Assembly (NCBI GenBank): GCA_900556975.1
Contig: USQZ01000048.1
Span: 1-11,519, forward strand
Direction: 5' to 3'
DNA length: 11,519 bases
Source of the DNA: an uncultured Clostridium sp.
Lineage (GTDB): Bacteria; Bacillota; Clostridia; TANB77; CAG-508
Shown: in pieces, positions 1-7,464 of the stretch
Numbering within the stretch: position 1 is the first letter of the stretch
How the letters are laid out: each line of letters begins with the position of its first letter
The notes under the pieces: model-generated
What the model was told of the DNA's origin: nothing
The model's database searches: none
Seen by the model: only the letters and a program-made list of their open reading frames with translations
Program-made: the position numbers and the translations under genes

Positions 1-1174
1 TGAAAACTTATCATTATTATTAAAAGAAATATATCCAAAAACACATAATGGTCTACTACCTAACTTAGAAGATTTACTTATGATGTTAAACAACTTTGAA
101 TTAGTTGAAAAGTTCTGTGAAAAAATGAAAAAGATTCCAGAACTAGCAGAAAAATATCAAATATTACTTACATACTTTGCTAATAACTTTTATCAAAATT
201 CTACAGGAATCGACGAAACAAGAAAAGCTCTTCAAGCTGCAAGTGCACAACTTGAAAACCTACTTCGTTTCCCTGGTGTAAGAAATATTTTATGTAATAG
301 AACAAACAATATTAATTTTGATGATGCATTAAAAAATGGTGAAATAACACTTATTTGTACAAGACGTGGAGATTTAGGAGCAGCAATAAATAAAGCATTT
401 GGACTATTTATACTTCTTCTAATGCAACACTCTGTTATCTCTAGACCAGGAACAGAAAAAACAAGAATCCCTCACTTCTTATACATAGATGAGTTTCCTC
501 CATTTGTATGTAAAGCAACTGAAGATTTCTTCACACTATTCAGAAAATATAGAGTTGGACTTATCATATCAGCTCAGAACTTATCACAATTTGGTACAAA
601 CAACGTATTAACAAACAGCCAAAGCTATAGACAAACAATACTTGCAAACTGTACAACAAAAATTGTATTTGGTAACAACACACCAGAAGACAACGAATGG
701 TGGGAAAAAGAATTTGGAGAAAAACGTGATTGGCTATTTAAAATGGATTACCACACTAATCCAAAAGACGGTTCTGATCCAGCATATGATGAAAAATATG
801 CTGATATCAAATGGACTTACAAAGCAAACTTCAAAGCCGGAAAAGTTCAATCACAGAAATTCAAAGCTATCATTTATAAAACTAGAGACGTTAAAGGAAA
901 AATGCTTGTTGGTAAAGGAAAACTTGATTTCCTTGAATCAAAATATAAAGAAAAACATACACCAAAACAATTCAACTTCTCTAAATATTATGATTCAGCA
1001 ACATCATTTAATGAAGAAAAACATGATATACTAAATTCATTTATGGGAAGTCCAAAATTCGACACAACAATGTCAGATGATGATGGGCCAATCAAATACA
1101 ACACAACAGATGCAAAAGCATTTATTGAAAACGACGGAGCAATTACATACAATATTAATAAAAATAAAAAATAA
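1..1174 (+). CDS. TraG/VirD4-like type IV coupling protein, C-terminal part (5' end outside window)
   Basis: The frame is open from base 2 to the TAA at 1172-1174, so the ATG at 80 is internal and the gene begins upstream; 390 residues are visible. The product is the C-terminal half of a conjugative coupling ATPase, the inner-membrane protein that delivers relaxosome DNA to a type IV secretion channel. The Walker B segment FLYIDEF lies near residues 159-165 (Asp163, Glu164), followed by the family's SAQNLSQFG block (Gln192) and a TKIVFGN segment. This is the pattern of the TraM-recognition domain of TraD/TraG proteins. The Walker A loop must lie upstream and cannot be seen. The tail after about residue 280 is polar and ends in a lysine/asparagine-rich stretch. 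The gene is followed 15 bases later by a strong terminator, so it is the last gene of its transcript. No other transfer gene is in the window. The family call is firm; whether the element is intact is unknown. Confidence 0.85.
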   Translation, partial: ENLSLLLKEIYPKTHNGLLPNLEDLLMMLNNFELVEKFCEKMKKIPELAEKYQILLTYFANNFYQNSTGIDETRKALQAASAQLENLLRFPGVRNILCNRTNNINFDDALKNGEITLICTRRGDLGAAINKAFGLFILLLMQHSVISRPGTEKTRIPHFLYIDEFPPFVCKATEDFFTLFRKYRVGLIISAQNLSQFGTNNVLTNSQSYRQTILANCTTKIVFGNNTPEDNEWWEKEFGEKRDWLFKMDYHTNPKDGSDPAYDEKYADIKWTYKANFKAGKVQSQKFKAIIYKTRDVKGKMLVGKGKLDFLESKYKEKHTPKQFNFSKYYDSATSFNEEKHDILNSFMGSPKFDTTMSDDDGPIKYNTTDAKAFIENDGAITYNINKNKK

Positions 1175-1189
1175 ACAAATTTAAACGTA

Positions 1190-1227
1190 AAAAACCCCAA
1201 TAGATTTCAAAATCTATTGGGGTTTTT
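1190..1227 (+). terminator. Rho-independent terminator after the coupling protein, probably bidirectional
   Basis: An 18-base perfect inverted repeat (1190-1207 against 1210-1227) contains a CCCC/GGGG block and has a tiny loop around 1207-1210. The plus strand ends in a T-run (GGGGTTTTTCTT). The minus strand also ends in six T's because the left arm is preceded by A's. It can therefore end the coupling-protein transcript from the left and the ATPase transcript arriving from the right. Confidence 0.93.
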
Positions 1228-1244
1228 CTTATTTATAATATAAA

Positions 1245-1378
1245 AAGGAAAAACACATATAAAATTTTTGAATCACCGCGCAGGGACCAAACGAGCAAAG
1301 CGAGTTCGATTGAAGCATTCTACCCATTTGAAGAATGCGACAGCAAGGTGTGAAAAAATTTAATATATGTTTTTCCTT
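1245..1378. repeat. Imperfect inverted-repeat element of about 134 bp (MITE-like or structured RNA)
   Basis: The left arm (1245-1277, beginning AAGGAAAAACACATAT) matches the reverse complement of the right arm (1347-1378, ending ATATATGTTTTTCCTT) over about 32 bases with a few one-base indels. The arms end in CACC and GGTG. The 69-base core (1278-1346) is much richer in G+C than its surroundings and holds an inner hairpin: GCATTCT at 1315-1321 pairs with AGAATGC at 1332-1338. The core also carries a CGAGCAAAGCGAG motif. No reading frame of useful length is present. The element lies alone between two convergent genes. It could be a small non-autonomous mobile repeat, a palindromic intergenic unit or the fold of a transcript; no second copy is visible in this window. 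Confidence 0.6.
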
Positions 1379-1406
1379 ATTCTATACTACACAATATATT
1401 TTTAAA

Positions 1407-4013
1407 TCAAATCCATTCTCCAAAGATCTTAATATAAATCCTCTTTGCAAATTGTGCCACAATGCAATATAAAAATGTAACCGTCAAAATAAGAACAATA
1501 AACTCAGTTGCAATAGGAACCAAACCAATCATCTTTCCTATAAAAGTAAATGGAATAATCAAGCCAATAACACTAAGCAACACAGAAGACACATACACCG
1601 CCCTATGCGCATTACTCTGTATAAATGGAATCTTAGTAGTTCTAATAATATGCATTCCAGCCAAATTAGAAACAATACTATAACTAAACCAAATCGTCTG
1701 GAACGTAGCAGCCTCCCTCACTCCAAGAACAAACCACAACGCAATAAACACTAAAATATCAAACGCTGAACTAATAGGTCCCATAAACAACATAAAATCT
1801 TTTAAACTCCTAATATCAAACTTCTTAGGCTTTTTCAAAGATTCCTTATCAACATTATCAAAAGGCAATGTCATTTGCCCTATATCATAAAGCAAACCTT
1901 CAACAAGCAACTGAATTGGAGTTTCAGGTAAAAATGGTAATGCAATACTTGCAACTACAACAGATAAAACCTCACCAAAATTAAAGCTTGTAGCTAATTT
2001 AATATATTTAAGCAAATTAGCAAACGTACGTCTTCCCTCGTCTACACCATCTAATAAAACTTTCAAATCTTTTTCTAGCAAAATAATATCAGCAGACTCC
2101 TTAGCAATATCAACGGCAGTGTCAACAGAAACACCAACATCAGAATTTGAAAGCGATGGACTATCATTAATTCCATCTCCCATATATCCAACAACATTTC
2201 CCATGTCTTTCAAAATTCTAACAATTCTAGCTTTTTGAATTGGAGACAATTTAGCAAAAATATTATTCTTTCTAAGCAATCTTGCAACACCCATATCAGG
2301 CAATTTATCAATTTCTGAACCTTCAATAATATTTTGCGTATTAATTCCAACCTTACCACAAATACATCTCGTAACATCAACATTATCACCAGTTAAAACA
2401 ATAACTCTTACACCAGCTTTATTTAACTTAGCAACAGATTCTTTAGCAGATTCCTTTGGTGGATCTAAGAAACCAATAAATCCTAAAAATATCATTTCAT
2501 GTTCATCTTCAACAGAAAAACTTTCGTTTAAAATATCAAATTTCTTTTCACAAACACCAACAACTCTTAATCCATCTTTATTAAGCTTTTTACTTATAGC
2601 TAAAACATTTTTTCTAATAGTATCAGTAATATTTATAAGCTTTCCATCAATCTCAACCATTGTACATATAGATAAAATTTCCTCAATCGCACCTTTAGTA
2701 ATAAGTAAACTCTTCTCTCCTTCTTTTGAAACAACAACAGACAATCTTCTTCTAGTAAAATCAAAAGGAATTTCATCAACTTTTTTATATTCACTATCTA
2801 AACTTTGTAATCCATTTTCATGAGCTCTCTTAATAACAGCTTCATCAATATTACCTTTCAAACCAGTTTGGAAATTTGCATTCAAATATGCGTATTTCAA
2901 AATTTTATCACTAGTTTTTCCTGTAGCATCCAAATATTTTTCCAAAACAATTCTATCTTCTGTTAACGTTCCTGTTTTATCTGTACACAAAATATTCATT
3001 GCACCAAAATTTTGAATAGAATCTAATTTCTTAACAATCGTCTTTTTCTTAGACATTCTAACAGCACCTTTTGATAAACAAGAAGATAAAATAACAGGCA
3101 ACAATAAAGGCGTTATAGTAATTGAAATTGCTACAGCAAATGTAAACGCAGTAACTAAATCATGCTTCCATGCATTAAACAAAAATATAATCGGAATTAT
3201 TAAAACCATAAAACGAATTAATAATTTACTTATATTCTCTATTCCCTTTTGGAAAGATGTCTTTGGTTTGTTAGGAGAAACACTCTTAGCAATTTTTCCA
3301 AAATAAGTGCTATCTGCTACCTTTATAACAACACCCTTGGCACTACCAGAAATAACATTTGTACCCATAAAGCAAATATTGTCTAAATCTAATATACTAT
3401 CAATTTCTTCTGTATTAGCAGTATTAACCTCTTTTTTTACAGAATCAGATTCTCCTGTTAATGAAGATTGGCCAACATATAAGTCTTTTGACTCTATAAC
3501 TCTAAGATCCGCAGGAATCATGCTTCCAGCAGATAAATAAACAATATCTCCAATTGTAACTTCTTTTAATGGAACATCAACCTTTTGACCATCTCTAAGA
3601 ACTGTAGTTGTTGTTTCAACAAGTTCTTTTAATTTTTGAGCCGATTTATTTGACTTATATTCCTCTGTAAACTCAAGTAAAGTACTAACAATAACTAATA
3701 TTACAATAACAATAATATTCGCAAAACTTGGATTCTCAGGCAAAAAAACATCTGTATAAAACAATATAAGAACAATTCCAAGTAAAATACTATTAAACGG
3801 ACTAAATAAGCTCTGGTTGAAAAAATGATACCACTTCTTTGGCTTAGCCTGTTTGACTTCATTTTTTCCATATGCTCGAATATTTTCAGCAACCTGTTCC
3901 TCATTTAATCCGTTTTCATTAACATTATATTCTTTAATAAATTCATCTTTAGTTAATAAACATTGTTTTCCATACAATTTATTAACATCAACAACATCTT
4001 TTGTATTTTGCAA
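1407..4013 (-). CDS. mgtA: MgtA-family (type IIIB) P-type cation-transporting ATPase with altered M4 site
   Basis: This is an 868-residue integral membrane ATPase, close to the usual length of about 900 for bacterial Mg2+ importers. Visible in order: a cation-ATPase N-terminal domain (about 20-70), M1 (71-90) and M2 (97-118), an actuator domain with TGES at 186-189, M3 and M4 (264-309), the phosphorylation motif DKTGT at Asp345 followed by TLTEDRI, a nucleotide-binding domain with DFTRRRLSVVVS and ITKGA, the hinge GDGINDSP (Asp613, Asp617), then M5-M10. The stretches IQNFGAM, GRRTFAN.LKYIK and LPFDNVD are typical of MgtA/MgtB rather than Ca2+ or heavy-metal pumps. The family's M4 motif TPEMLP reads TPLLLP here (301-306), so the transport-site glutamate is Leu303. 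The symbol therefore marks the family, not a proven Mg2+ specificity. The start is TTG, fixed by a strong ribosome binding site and an in-frame stop just upstream. It is probably a single-gene transcript. Confidence 0.9.
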   Translation of the reverse strand: MQNTKDVVDVNKLYGKQCLLTKDEFIKEYNVNENGLNEEQVAENIRAYGKNEVKQAKPKKWYHFFNQSLFSPFNSILLGIVLILFYTDVFLPENPSFANIIVIVILVIVSTLLEFTEEYKSNKSAQKLKELVETTTTVLRDGQKVDVPLKEVTIGDIVYLSAGSMIPADLRVIESKDLYVGQSSLTGESDSVKKEVNTANTEEIDSILDLDNICFMGTNVISGSAKGVVIKVADSTYFGKIAKSVSPNKPKTSFQKGIENISKLLIRFMVLIIPIIFLFNAWKHDLVTAFTFAVAISITITPLLLPVILSSCLSKGAVRMSKKKTIVKKLDSIQNFGAMNILCTDKTGTLTEDRIVLEKYLDATGKTSDKILKYAYLNANFQTGLKGNIDEAVIKRAHENGLQSLDSEYKKVDEIPFDFTRRRLSVVVSKEGEKSLLITKGAIEEILSICTMVEIDGKLINITDTIRKNVLAISKKLNKDGLRVVGVCEKKFDILNESFSVEDEHEMIFLGFIGFLDPPKESAKESVAKLNKAGVRVIVLTGDNVDVTRCICGKVGINTQNIIEGSEIDKLPDMGVARLLRKNNIFAKLSPIQKARIVRILKDMGNVVGYMGDGINDSPSLSNSDVGVSVDTAVDIAKESADIILLEKDLKVLLDGVDEGRRTFANLLKYIKLATSFNFGEVLSVVVASIALPFLPETPIQLLVEGLLYDIGQMTLPFDNVDKESLKKPKKFDIRSLKDFMLFMGPISSAFDILVFIALWFVLGVREAATFQTIWFSYSIVSNLAGMHIIRTTKIPFIQSNAHRAVYVSSVLLSVIGLIIPFTFIGKMIGLVPIATEFIVLILTVTFLYCIVAQFAKRIYIKIFGEWI

Positions 4014-4265
4014 TTTACTCTTCCTTCCTTCTTAAAACATTAAAACAAATACGAAACTTTATACCACCTGTACTTATTATACTTATTTAAGTCCGCATCT
4101 TCGTTTGCACACAAAATTACCAAAGCAAATTTATATGCCTCGTTATTTTATATAATAAAATCATCTTTGAATATTTTACCCCATTCATTTCACTTCCAAT
4201 CATATATTTTTAAAATTAGAATTTCTCATAACAATAGGTAAATCTAAATTAATATCAAATCAAAA
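4014..4265 (-). other. Intergenic leader region upstream of the ATPase (252 bases), unclassified
   Basis: No gene is seen. On the minus strand a TATAAT hexamer lies at 4081-4076, about 60 bases before the TTG start, but the -35 position has no good TTGACA match, so a promoter there is weak. No clear terminator follows the methyltransferase gene, so read-through into the ATPase is possible. Magnesium-transporter genes in Firmicutes often have an M-box (ykoK) leader. The M-box consensus was looked for here and not recognised. A few short hairpins of A/T pairs are all that is visible. Confidence 0.35.
4020..4030 (-). promoter_or_regulatory. Ribosome binding site that fixes the TTG start of the ATPase
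   Basis: On the minus strand the sequence reads AAGGAAGGAAG, then six bases, then TTG at 4013. An in-frame TAA lies at 4034-4032. No ATG is available between that stop and conserved N-terminal sequence, so TTG is the best-supported start. Confidence 0.75.
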
Positions 4266-5207
4266 TCAGCTCTTATAAATCAACGCAACAAAAAATCCTT
4301 CCATAGATTTTGAAGGTAAAATCTTTATAGCTTTGTTCACATCTTTATTTAATCCTTGATTATCACCAGAGATAACATCCCTAATTTCAAGATTTATATC
4401 TTTTAATTTAATATCAAAATTTTTTAAAGCCCAATCCAAAACTCCTTCATTTTCATAACGATTGATAGTACAAGTTGAATACACCATAACACCACCATGT
4501 TTTAAGGCATTATAAGCACTTTCAAACAACTTTTTCTGAAGCTTAACCAAATCATTAACAGTCTTTTCAGACCATCCACGATATGTCTGAACTTTTGTAG
4601 CAATAAATCGCCCCTCTCCACTGCATGGTGCATCTAATAAAACTTTATCAAATTGTTCCGTATACTCATTTCCAAGCTTTTCACCTCTTCTATTAATAAC
4701 CTCTACAATTTTAGCTCCTTGCATTTCAACATTATACTTCAGTCTTTCACATCTAATTTTATCTAGTTCATTTGCAAGAATTTCACCATCATTCTCCATC
4801 AATGCAGCCATTTCAGTAGTTTTGCTACCAGGCGCAGCTGTCATATCTAAAATTTTCTCACCCTTTTTAGGATTCAAAACAAGTGGGGGAACCATACTTG
4901 AAAGACTTTGAAAATATACATAACCTTTTTCATAAATATCTAACTTTTGAATATCTTTCTCCTTGGCATTTTTAATAACCAAAGCATCTGTATACCATGG
5001 CACTCTTTCAAACTTTATATTTCTCTCTCTAAAATATTTCATTAAATCCTGAATATTATATTTAATAGTATTAACCCTTAATGTCAAAAATCTATCATCT
5101 GTCATACCAAGAAGAATTTTATCAACACTAACTGGCGAATACATTTCATATAATTCATCTATAAACTTTTCTGGTAATCTTCTTTTAATCTCACTTACTG
5201 ATATCAT
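4266..5207 (-). CDS. RsmB/NOP2-family RNA (cytosine-5) methyltransferase, short form
   Basis: This is a 313-residue SAM-dependent enzyme that puts a methyl group on C5 of cytosine in rRNA or tRNA. The SAM-binding motif DMTAAPGSKTT is at 121-131. Motif IV, DAPCSGEG, has Cys195; motif VI, STCT, has Cys246. The family uses two cysteines, one as nucleophile and one to release the product, and both are present. The first 100 residues match the N-terminal RNA-binding part of the family (TLRVNT, then FQSLSSMVPPLVL). The RsmF-type C-terminal extension of well over 100 residues is missing, as in short tRNA- or rRNA-acting members, so the exact target cannot be told. It starts 11 bases after the stop of the PH-domain gene and should be co-translated with it. 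Its own ribosome binding site (GAGTGAG) is modest. Confidence 0.88.
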   Translation of the reverse strand: MISVSEIKRRLPEKFIDELYEMYSPVSVDKILLGMTDDRFLTLRVNTIKYNIQDLMKYFRERNIKFERVPWYTDALVIKNAKEKDIQKLDIYEKGYVYFQSLSSMVPPLVLNPKKGEKILDMTAAPGSKTTEMAALMENDGEILANELDKIRCERLKYNVEMQGAKIVEVINRRGEKLGNEYTEQFDKVLLDAPCSGEGRFIATKVQTYRGWSEKTVNDLVKLQKKLFESAYNALKHGGVMVYSTCTINRYENEGVLDWALKNFDIKLKDINLEIRDVISGDNQGLNKDVNKAIKILPSKSMEGFFVALIYKS

Positions 5208-5218
5208 TTTTTCTCACT

Positions 5219-5605
5219 CTAATCATCAATATTGTCATCATCATCTTCTTCTGAAGCAAAATATTCTCTTCCTGAAACACGTTTCTTATCTCTTTCTTCT
5301 TCAACCATTTTAGAAATCATTTCTTTTACTTCAAAAGGTTTCTTAATATCCTTAATTTCAAACTCAGGTGTTGTCTTATCAGCAGAACAACAATGAATTG
5401 TACCTACACCAAAAATTCTTTGAAGTAAAGAACGCTTTAAAGTCAAATCCATAATTCTATACAACTTAACTTCTTCCTGATTTATAGACAAAATTCCTGT
5501 ATCAATCAATAACTTATCCTCAAGCAAAATATATTTCGTGAAAGATAGTGGCAAACCACAAAAAGGCCTTTTTCTATCTGTCCAAACTGTTCCTTTAATT
5601 TTCAT
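5219..5605 (-). CDS. Small PH-like (bPH_2/DUF304-type) domain protein
   Basis: A 128-residue protein. The segment from about 30 to 105 reads like a bacterial PH-like domain: a hydrophobic strand KYILLEDKLLIDTG, then KLYRIMDLTLKRSLLQRIFGVG, then a strand TIHCCSAD, and a closing amphipathic helix FEVKEMISKMVEEER. The LYRI.D..L.R....R.FGVGTI pattern is typical of DUF304 proteins. Unlike many of these it has no membrane segment, and it ends in a strongly acidic tail (EEDDDDNIDD). The reading frame also opens with TTG at 5623, but ATG 5605 has AAAAGGGG seven bases upstream and is the better start. It is the middle gene of the operon. The domain call is by pattern only and the function is unknown. 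Confidence 0.7.
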   Translation of the reverse strand: MKIKGTVWTDRKRPFCGLPLSFTKYILLEDKLLIDTGILSINQEEVKLYRIMDLTLKRSLLQRIFGVGTIHCCSADKTTPEFEIKDIKKPFEVKEMISKMVEEERDKKRVSGREYFASEEDDDDNIDD

Positions 5606-5612
5606 ATAAATA

Positions 5613-5620
5613 CCCCTTTT
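5613..5620 (-). promoter_or_regulatory. Ribosome binding site fixing ATG 5605 of the PH-like gene
   Basis: AAAAGGGG on the minus strand sits seven bases before ATG 5605. The alternative TTG at 5623 overlaps no comparable motif and would place this site inside the gene. Confidence 0.7.
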
Positions 5621-5653
5621 CAATTTTATTACTTATTTAGTATACCAAATAAC

Positions 5654-7219
5654 TTATTCCTGTTCAAGAATTGCAATAGCACATTTTATTCCATCAACAG
5701 CCGCAGACATAATTCCACCAGCGTATCCAGGACCTTCACCACAAGGATACAACCCTTTAACTGTCTCTGATTGCAAACTATCATCTCTCACAATTTTAAC
5801 AGGAGAAGAACTTCTAGTTTCAACACCAGTCATTATCGCATCATCATCTGCAAAACCTTTTAACTTATTATCAAAATATTTTATTCCTTCTTTCAAAGTA
5901 TCTGAAACAAAAAAAGGTAAAATATCATTTAAATTAGCAAACGTTACACCAGGCTTATATGTTGGTTTTATCTCTCCAATCATTTCTGTCTTCTTATTTT
6001 CTAAAAAATCACCTACTCTTTGAATTGGAGCATAATAATTGCTTCCACCAAGTACAAAAGCTTTTTCCTCTAAATCTTTTTGAAATTCCAATCCAGCCAA
6101 TGGATTATCACCGTCAAAATCATTTGGAGTAACATTAACTAAAACTGCACTATTAGCATTTTCTCCATCACGCGAAAACCTGCTCATTCCATTCGTAACA
6201 ATAGTACCTTCTTCGCTTGATGAAGCCATAACATATCCCCCTGGGCACATACAAAAAGTATAACAAGACCTACCCGTATCATTGTTATGATATGCAAGCT
6301 TATATTCAGCCACAGGTAATTTTAGCTTTGATTTATTTCCATACTGCGCCTCATTAATCATACTTTGCTTATGTTCAATTCTAACTCCAACTGAAAAATT
6401 CTTACGCTCCATTTTTAACTTTTTAGAATATAATACTTCAAACGTATCTCTCGCACTATGGCCAATTGCTAATATAGCTGTATCAGTTTCTATTTCACGT
6501 TTATCCGTTATAATCTTCTTCACTCTATTTTCTTCAAAATCAAAATCTATAACTTTTTCCTCAAATAAAAACTCTCCGCCATTATCCAGAATATAATTTC
6601 TAATATTAGAAATTATTTTAACTAAATTATCTGTACCAATATGAGGCTTATTAACATATTTAATTTGTTCTGGTGCACCAAATTTAACAAACTCCTCAAG
6701 CACATTTCTACAATAAATGCTATGTATTCCAGAAGTAAGTTTTCCATCCGAAAAAGTTCCTGCACCACCTTCACCAAATTGAATATTAGATCTCACATTT
6801 AACTTACCACCATTAATAAAATCATCGACATCTTTTTTTCTATCTTCAACACGTTTTCCTTGTTCTATAATAATTGGCTTAATGCCATTATTAACTAAAA
6901 CAAGTCCTGCAAACAAACCAGCAGGACCAGCACCAATAATTACTGGTCGTAAATCACTTTTTCTTTTTACTTGAACATCTATATCATAAACTTCTTTATC
7001 AACTTGCTTTACCTTTGGATATTTCTTTTCATTCTTCACTTTAACATCAATTGTATAATTATAAAAAATATCACTTTTGTTCCTAGCATCAATTGATTTT
7101 TTAAAAATACTATATTCATTTACATCACTAAAATCGATTTTATATTTCTTGCAAGCAACCTTTGCAACATCCACATTCTCTAAATCTTCTCGAATCTTTA
7201 TATTTTCCAATCTTAGCAT
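5654..7219 (-). CDS. COG2509-type FAD-dependent oxidoreductase
   Basis: A 521-residue flavoprotein of the uncharacterised FAD-dependent dehydrogenase family that is widespread in anaerobes. An N-terminal region of about 90 residues precedes the Rossmann fold. The dinucleotide motif GAGPAG is at 96-101 and the ribose-binding Glu119 ends the second strand. The middle shows NIQFGEGGAGTFSDGKL and later FCMCPGGYVMASS, both marks of this family. The C-terminal FAD-contact segment GLYPCGEGPGYAGG begins at residue 489. Length and motif order fit a complete protein. The substrate and electron acceptor are not known for the family. ATG 7219 is preceded by GGAG at normal spacing, and a promoter lies close upstream at 7254-7282. 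The gene leads an operon with the PH-like gene (48-base gap) and the methyltransferase; no functional link between the three is evident. Confidence 0.88.
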   Translation of the reverse strand: MLRLENIKIREDLENVDVAKVACKKYKIDFSDVNEYSIFKKSIDARNKSDIFYNYTIDVKVKNEKKYPKVKQVDKEVYDIDVQVKRKSDLRPVIIGAGPAGLFAGLVLVNNGIKPIIIEQGKRVEDRKKDVDDFINGGKLNVRSNIQFGEGGAGTFSDGKLTSGIHSIYCRNVLEEFVKFGAPEQIKYVNKPHIGTDNLVKIISNIRNYILDNGGEFLFEEKVIDFDFEENRVKKIITDKREIETDTAILAIGHSARDTFEVLYSKKLKMERKNFSVGVRIEHKQSMINEAQYGNKSKLKLPVAEYKLAYHNNDTGRSCYTFCMCPGGYVMASSSEEGTIVTNGMSRFSRDGENANSAVLVNVTPNDFDGDNPLAGLEFQKDLEEKAFVLGGSNYYAPIQRVGDFLENKKTEMIGEIKPTYKPGVTFANLNDILPFFVSDTLKEGIKYFDNKLKGFADDDAIMTGVETRSSSPVKIVRDDSLQSETVKGLYPCGEGPGYAGGIMSAAVDGIKCAIAILEQE

Positions 7220-7253
7220 AAAATATCTCCATTTTCATTCAACTATCATATAA

Positions 7254-7282
7254 GTTATATCATACACCTTCTGTTTTCTCAA
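7254..7282 (-). promoter_or_regulatory. Sigma-A type promoter of the FAD-protein operon
   Basis: On the minus strand TTGAGA (7282-7277) is followed by a 17-base spacer and TATAAC (7259-7254). A TG one base before the -10 gives an extended -10 element. The start of transcription would be near 7247, leaving a leader of about 28 bases before ATG 7219. Confidence 0.65.
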
Positions 7283-7364
7283 TATTTTTAGTTAAAAACT
7301 CGTAATTTATATCACATTTTATGTAATTCTTCAACTTTTTACAAATTTTGCATTTTACCCGTAC

Positions 7365-7394
7365 TTGACAAGAAATAACGGCATTTGATATAAT
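7365..7394 (+). promoter_or_regulatory. Consensus sigma-A promoter with extended -10 for the 56-codon gene
   Basis: A perfect TTGACA (7365-7370), an 18-base spacer and a perfect TATAAT (7389-7394) preceded by TG at 7386-7387. This is the strongest promoter in the window. Transcription should begin near 7401. It is divergent from the operon promoter at 7254-7282, about 80 bases away. Confidence 0.88.
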
Positions 7395-7464
7395 TTTTAT
7401 ATACATGAATTATTACTACAAAGGAATATTAATTAACGAACGATAAAATTAGGAAGTGATTCAA

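Noticed and set aside
642..1034. 130-codon plus-strand frame inside the coupling-protein gene
   Set aside because: Out-of-frame shadow with a lysine/asparagine/glutamine-rich product typical of AT-rich overlap; the main frame has clear domain motifs.
80..1174. ATG at 80 as the true start of the coupling protein
   Set aside because: The same frame is open to the left edge with family-like sequence, and no ribosome binding site precedes the ATG; the gene is truncated by the window.
1278..1346. tRNA or other known structured RNA in the core of the inverted-repeat element
   Set aside because: There is no TTCGANNCC-type arm paired correctly and no cloverleaf; only one internal 7-pair hairpin is clear.
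1245..1378. CRISPR repeat or IS end
   Set aside because: There is only one copy, no spacer periodicity and no transposase gene in the window.
4014..4265. M-box (Mg2+) or manganese riboswitch upstream of the ATPase
   Set aside because: A GAGGCATATA stretch on the minus strand recalls one M-box element, but the remaining conserved blocks and helices are not present in order.
5606..5623. TTG 5623 as the start of the PH-like gene
   Set aside because: The AAAAGGGG site lies inside this extension and at ideal spacing for ATG 5605.
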